From Brevibacterium sp. CBA3109 (lineage in GTDB: Bacteria > Actinomycetota > Actinomycetes > Actinomycetales > Brevibacteriaceae), in contig NZ_CP158281.1 in the NCBI RefSeq assembly GCF_040256645.1, positions 1,054,001 through 1,118,000 on the forward strand: 64,000 nucleotides of DNA. The letters are read 5' to 3'. Below the pieces are notes generated by a model, which saw only the letters and a program-made list of their open reading frames with translations, had not been told where the DNA came from and did no database searches. Shown here one piece after another: positions 60,630-64,000 of this stretch (position 1 is the stretch's first letter; each line of letters begins with the position of its first letter). The position numbers were made by a program, and so were the translations under genes.

Positions 60630-62030
60630 TTGAGTCAGAACACGCTTGCCGACCACACAGCGGACGCCATGACCAGCGGCTACACCTCGGGAGACTTCAC
60701 TCCCCTCGAGGTTCTCGCCGCAGTCGTGGAGAGAATGAACGAGTGCGAACCCGTTGTCAACGCACTCCACCATCGGGACGACGAACGCTCACTCGCCGCG
60801 GCAGAAGCCAGCGCTCAGCGTTGGCGCGAGGGCCGGTCCCGGGGTGCCCTGGACGGGGTGCCGGTCACGATCAAAGAGAACGTCGCACGAAGGGGAGTGC
60901 CGATGCCCAGCGGTCACGCCTGGGCCGAGGTTCCGGTGTCGACGCACGACGCTCCGATCACGCAGCGCCTCGAAGAAGCCGGTGCGCTCATCCTCGGATC
61001 GACGACGATGCCCGACTGGGGCATGCTCTCCTCCGGTGTCTCCTCACTGCACGGCATCACCCGTTCGCCCCTGGACCCGAGCCTCACCACCGGTGGATCG
61101 AGCGCAGGTGCAGGTGCCGCCGCCGCTGCCGGCTACGGCCCCATCCACATCGGCTCTGACATCGGCGGATCGATCCGTCTGCCCTGCACCTGGTTGGGAC
61201 TGGCCGGCCTCAAACCCAGCTTCGGCAGGGTCCCGCTCGATGCCCCGTACATGGGACGATGCGCCGGGCCACTGGCCAGGACGATGCCCGACGTCAAGGC
61301 CGCGATGGACATTATCTCCGCCCCCGACGACCGTGACTACTCCCGCCTGCCTCAGCCAGTTTTTGAGACTCCCAGCCGTCCCGGCTTCGACCCGAAGGGG
61401 CTGAAGATCGGGCTCCAGCTCGATGCCGGATGTGGAGAACCCGTCAACCCGGAAATTGCGTCTGCCATCGCCGAGGCTGCCGAACGTTTCGCACGAGCCG
61501 GAGCCGTCGTCGACACAGTCGACCCCTTCATCGATGATGGGCTGCTGAGAGACATGGACCTGTTCTGGCGAGTCCGCTCATGGAGTGACTTACGCGCCCT
61601 GCCGGTGGAGGAACAGGCGCTCATCCTGCCCTACATCCAGCAATGGGCCCAGGGCGGGGCTGACGTCACGGGACTGCGGCTCATGGAGTGCTACCACAGC
61701 GTGCAGGAGATCAGACGTCGCAGTGTGGCAGCCACAGCGGCCTACGACCTGGTCATCTCGCCGGTCTCACCCGACGCAGCATTCCCAGCCGAACAGCCCA
61801 TGCCCTACCCGAGGGTCCACGAACCGATGGGACACATCGGCTTCACCATGCCCTACAACATGTCAGAGCAGCCAGCAGGCACCGTCTTGGCCGGCTACAC
61901 GAATGACGGTCGGACCATAGGCGCTCAGATCTCGGGTCGTCGCTTCGCCGACGAGCTCGTGATGGCGGCCGGGTCCTGGTTCGAACAGGCAGCGGATGTG
62001 CCAGCACCCGTGCGTGCTGCGATGAGCTGA
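60630..62030 (+). CDS. Amidase (amidase-signature family)
   Basis: 466 residues. Catalytic Lys in GVPVTIKEN (near 86), then TTGGSSAGAGAAAAAGYGPIHIGSDIGGSIRLP with the two catalytic serines of the Lys-cisSer-Ser triad. The glycine-serine block reads GGSSAGA in place of the common GGSSGGS. TTG start at 60630 after gaaagga. It follows the ABC genes by 52 bases in the same direction, so it may process the imported peptide or amide (inference). It lacks GatA hallmarks of context (no gatB or gatC nearby), and a general amidase is more likely. Confidence 0.9.
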   Translation: MSQNTLADHTADAMTSGYTSGDFTPLEVLAAVVERMNECEPVVNALHHRDDERSLAAAEASAQRWREGRSRGALDGVPVTIKENVARRGVPMPSGHAWAEVPVSTHDAPITQRLEEAGALILGSTTMPDWGMLSSGVSSLHGITRSPLDPSLTTGGSSAGAGAAAAAGYGPIHIGSDIGGSIRLPCTWLGLAGLKPSFGRVPLDAPYMGRCAGPLARTMPDVKAAMDIISAPDDRDYSRLPQPVFETPSRPGFDPKGLKIGLQLDAGCGEPVNPEIASAIAEAAERFARAGAVVDTVDPFIDDGLLRDMDLFWRVRSWSDLRALPVEEQALILPYIQQWAQGGADVTGLRLMECYHSVQEIRRRSVAATAAYDLVISPVSPDAAFPAEQPMPYPRVHEPMGHIGFTMPYNMSEQPAGTVLAGYTNDGRTIGAQISGRRFADELVMAAGSWFEQAADVPAPVRAAMS

Positions 62031-62042
62031 AGGCGAGGACGT

Positions 62043-62080
62043 GAGGAGGGCCTGGGTTCTGCAGAACCCAGGCCCTCCTC
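62043..62080. terminator. Bidirectional terminator after the amidase gene
   Basis: 18-bp perfect stem gaggagggcctgggttct with its complement, two-base loop, followed by aattacgtttt. It lies between converging genes. Confidence 0.82.
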
Positions 62081-62149
62081 AATTACGTTTTCCCACTCAG
62101 GCGCGACCACCTCGGCGAGGGCAGCGCCGCACGTCGTCGTTGACTCGAA

Positions 62150-63835
62150 TCAGAAGTCGAAGAACTCGACCGAGAGCTTGTCTCCGTCGATCTTCACGCT
62201 TCCGGACACCGACAGCGTGTTGCCGTTGGAGAAGTACGACGAACCGGCCTTCGTGCCCTGGACAGTGAAGTCGAACTTGCCCGGCTTCTTGGTGAAGAAC
62301 GAACCGGTGGTCGTGTCACCCGAACCGAAGCTCGCTTCCACCTTGGGCATGTCCTTCATGTCCCACTTGGCGGAGTTCTTCTTGGCCAGATCGGCCAGCT
62401 TCTTGTCGGTGCCGCCGACAGGGATCTCAGTCGGATCGAACTTGATGAATTTGCACTTCGGCTTGATGTCCTTGTTGTCGAAGCACTTCTTGAGCTCCTT
62501 CTCGACCTGTTTCTGAACTTCCTTCTGGAAGGCGCTCGTCGGGGCGAGATCAAGATTGAGCGTGATAGGCGACACCTCATCGTAGGTCGGTTTTTCACCT
62601 GGGGCGAAGGCCTGTGGGAAGTTCACCGCTGCCGTGTCCTTGGCTTCACCGACCCATTTGTTCTTGGGGATCGTAAAGTCATAGTTGCCCGGATACACAG
62701 CGAAGGACGTGGTGCCAGCCTGAGCCGTGTAATCCTTGCCGTTGACGCTGAGGCCATCAGATGCAGGGATGTCGAGCGCGATGACGTTGAGCGCAGGTCC
62801 GGTCAGTGACCATTTGTCGAAGAACAGATCCTGCTTGCCATCGTTCTTCGCCTTCAGCTCGACGTTGTACTTGGAGCCGTCGAGATCGTAGGAGACGATG
62901 ACTGTGCCCTTGTCACCGTCGACTTTCGAGGACTCGACCTTTGCATTCTCGACCTTCGCCGAGGACGCGTCGGTGAACTTCCTGGACAGGAGGTCCAGAT
63001 TCGTTCCCTCCGGACGAGGCGAGGGCGCGATCTTCTCAGCAGCAGCGAAGTCGCCCTTGCTCAACGATGACACGTAGTCTTCGGCAACTTTATCGGGGCC
63101 GTAGTTGTTCTTATTGACCGTGTTGACGACGAGGAACCCGACAAGGACGAGAACGATGACGAGGGCCACCGAACCCAGAGCAATGAAGAGAGGCATCCTG
63201 CTCTTCTTCTTGGGGCGAACATCGGCGCGCGTCGCGGTGGCTGCAGGGCCGGCGAACCCGGGAGCCGGCGCCGGCTGTGGGATCGCCTGGGACTGGCCCG
63301 GACCCGAACCCGTCCGAGGGGCAGCGGGACCTGAACCGGTCTGGTACTGGCCAGGATGACCTGTCTGGTAATGACTGGGCTGACCGGACGCCGGCTGATA
63401 GGACGAATCCTGTGCTGAGCCCGGCTGGTGCGGACCGCCCGGATAAGGTGCGCCACCCTGATACTGGCCACCTTGGTGGTGACCGGGTTGCTGCTGACCA
63501 CCATTCTGCTGACCGCCGTTGTAGTTCGGGGCCTGATTCGAGGTTGCCTGCTGCACTTCGGGGCGCGGCGGCTGGTACTGCCCGGGTTGGTTCGGCTGGG
63601 ATGGCTGATTGCTCTTGGTCTGATCGTTCGCCGTGAACGGAGGGGCCTGATCGTCGCGGTAGGACGGAGCCTGTTCGGGTCCACCGGCTGGCGCCTGCGG
63701 ACCGGAGCTGCTGGTATCCACCGAATCATCAGTAGTGTTGTCCGCCGACGTCTCCGCACCGGATCCCGTTCTGTTGTTCTCGGGAGGGTTCTTAGGAGGC
63801 GGCGGGAAATTCGGTTCGTCGTTCCCGTTGCTCAT
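62150..63835 (-). CDS. Membrane-anchored protein with long disordered N-terminus
   Basis: 561 residues from the ATG at 63835 (an in-frame ATG at 63847 is possible). Residues 1-208 are low-complexity, rich in Pro, Gln, Gly and Asn, with repeated QYQ and PGQ units. A basic stretch RPKKKSR precedes one helix at about 215-237, so residues 1-210 are cytosolic and the C-terminal 320 residues external. The outer part has segments like YVSSLSKGDFAAAEKIAPSP and VNGKDYTAQAGTTSFAVYPGNYDFTI, recalling TcaA-like domains, and a two-Cys loop LKKCFDNKDIKPKCKF that may form a disulphide. No function assigned; an envelope role is inference. Confidence 0.75.
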   Translation of the reverse strand: MSNGNDEPNFPPPPKNPPENNRTGSGAETSADNTTDDSVDTSSSGPQAPAGGPEQAPSYRDDQAPPFTANDQTKSNQPSQPNQPGQYQPPRPEVQQATSNQAPNYNGGQQNGGQQQPGHHQGGQYQGGAPYPGGPHQPGSAQDSSYQPASGQPSHYQTGHPGQYQTGSGPAAPRTGSGPGQSQAIPQPAPAPGFAGPAATATRADVRPKKKSRMPLFIALGSVALVIVLVLVGFLVVNTVNKNNYGPDKVAEDYVSSLSKGDFAAAEKIAPSPRPEGTNLDLLSRKFTDASSAKVENAKVESSKVDGDKGTVIVSYDLDGSKYNVELKAKNDGKQDLFFDKWSLTGPALNVIALDIPASDGLSVNGKDYTAQAGTTSFAVYPGNYDFTIPKNKWVGEAKDTAAVNFPQAFAPGEKPTYDEVSPITLNLDLAPTSAFQKEVQKQVEKELKKCFDNKDIKPKCKFIKFDPTEIPVGGTDKKLADLAKKNSAKWDMKDMPKVEASFGSGDTTTGSFFTKKPGKFDFTVQGTKAGSSYFSNGNTLSVSGSVKIDGDKLSVEFFDF

Positions 63836-64000
63836 CGTTGGATGCATCCTTCGTGTCTTCAAGCGTGTCCTGGCGCAATTGTACTTCCCACGAAAGAGAA
63901 TCGCGTGGTCAATACCAGGAAGCAGGTGCCGAGTCAGCGAAAATGGAAGAGATGCACACTTCTCCGCACTCTCGAACCCACCGCCATCCAGTCCTGCTGG

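Noticed and set aside
63943..64000. Possible start of a further plus-strand gene (ATG at 63943 or 63952)
   Set aside because: Only about 19 codons are visible, with no good binding site, so nothing can be said about it.

Overview
The window is a stretch of high-GC actinobacterial chromosome. The 16S rRNA gene, the ribosomal gene order and the frequent GTG/TTG starts point to a member of the Micrococcales, most probably Brevibacterium (inference from the 16S sequence and gene content; no database search was possible). No integrase, transposase, phage gene, CRISPR array or tRNA gene was seen. The region is a core-genome neighbourhood.

Layout. (1) 1-3784: end of the str operon (rpsG 3' end, fusA, tuf) closed by a strong hairpin. 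(2) 4167-13673: the S10 and spc ribosomal protein genes from rpsJ to rplO, without rpsN (S14), closed by a hairpin. (3) 13952-16693: secY-adk-map. (4) 16759-20533: four non-ribosomal genes (small membrane protein, PaaX-like regulator, MalY/PatB-type PLP enzyme, MFS transporter) sitting between map and infA. (5) 20809-23983: infA, rpmJ, rpsM, rpsK, rpoA, rplQ, again closed by a hairpin. (6) 24343-34172: proline symporter, one-carbon genes (purU divergent from glyA-folD), an acetyltransferase, exonuclease III, a paired SMR transporter, trpS and an App1-type phosphatase-like protein. (7) 34180-39687: nitronate monooxygenase, a three-gene valine-type acyl-CoA degradation operon with a palindromic operator over its promoter, a MarR regulator and an SRAP protein. 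(8) 39688-45700: a complete rrn operon (16S-23S-5S) with leader, promoter, processing stems and terminator. (9) 45879-55250: acetyltransferase, glutamate dehydrogenase, flavin reductase, a DUF3039-helicase pair, pncB, then clpS-DUF2017-MBL hydrolase and rph-rdgB. (10) 55417-62030: a dipeptide/oligopeptide-type ABC importer with a fused double ATPase, followed by an amidase. (11) 62150-63835: a long disordered, membrane-anchored protein.

How the parts work together. Most of the window supplies ribosomes: translation factors, about thirty ribosomal proteins, RNA polymerase alpha, SecY and rRNA. The metabolic blocks concern nitrogen and carbon handling (proline uptake, glycine/serine and folate one-carbon flow, valine-type acyl-CoA breakdown, ammonia assimilation by GDH, peptide/amide uptake). 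Several single genes have a TANNNT -10 element only 6 or 7 bases upstream of the start codon, which indicates widespread leaderless mRNA. I did not find an obvious new defence or mobile system. The most interesting candidates are regulatory: a 22-bp perfect palindrome between purU and glyA, a MarR-type operator on the valine-type operon, interlocked leaderless divergent promoters, an AT-rich hairpin just before tuf, and RG-rich tails on the two ribosomal proteins that line the mRNA entry pore.
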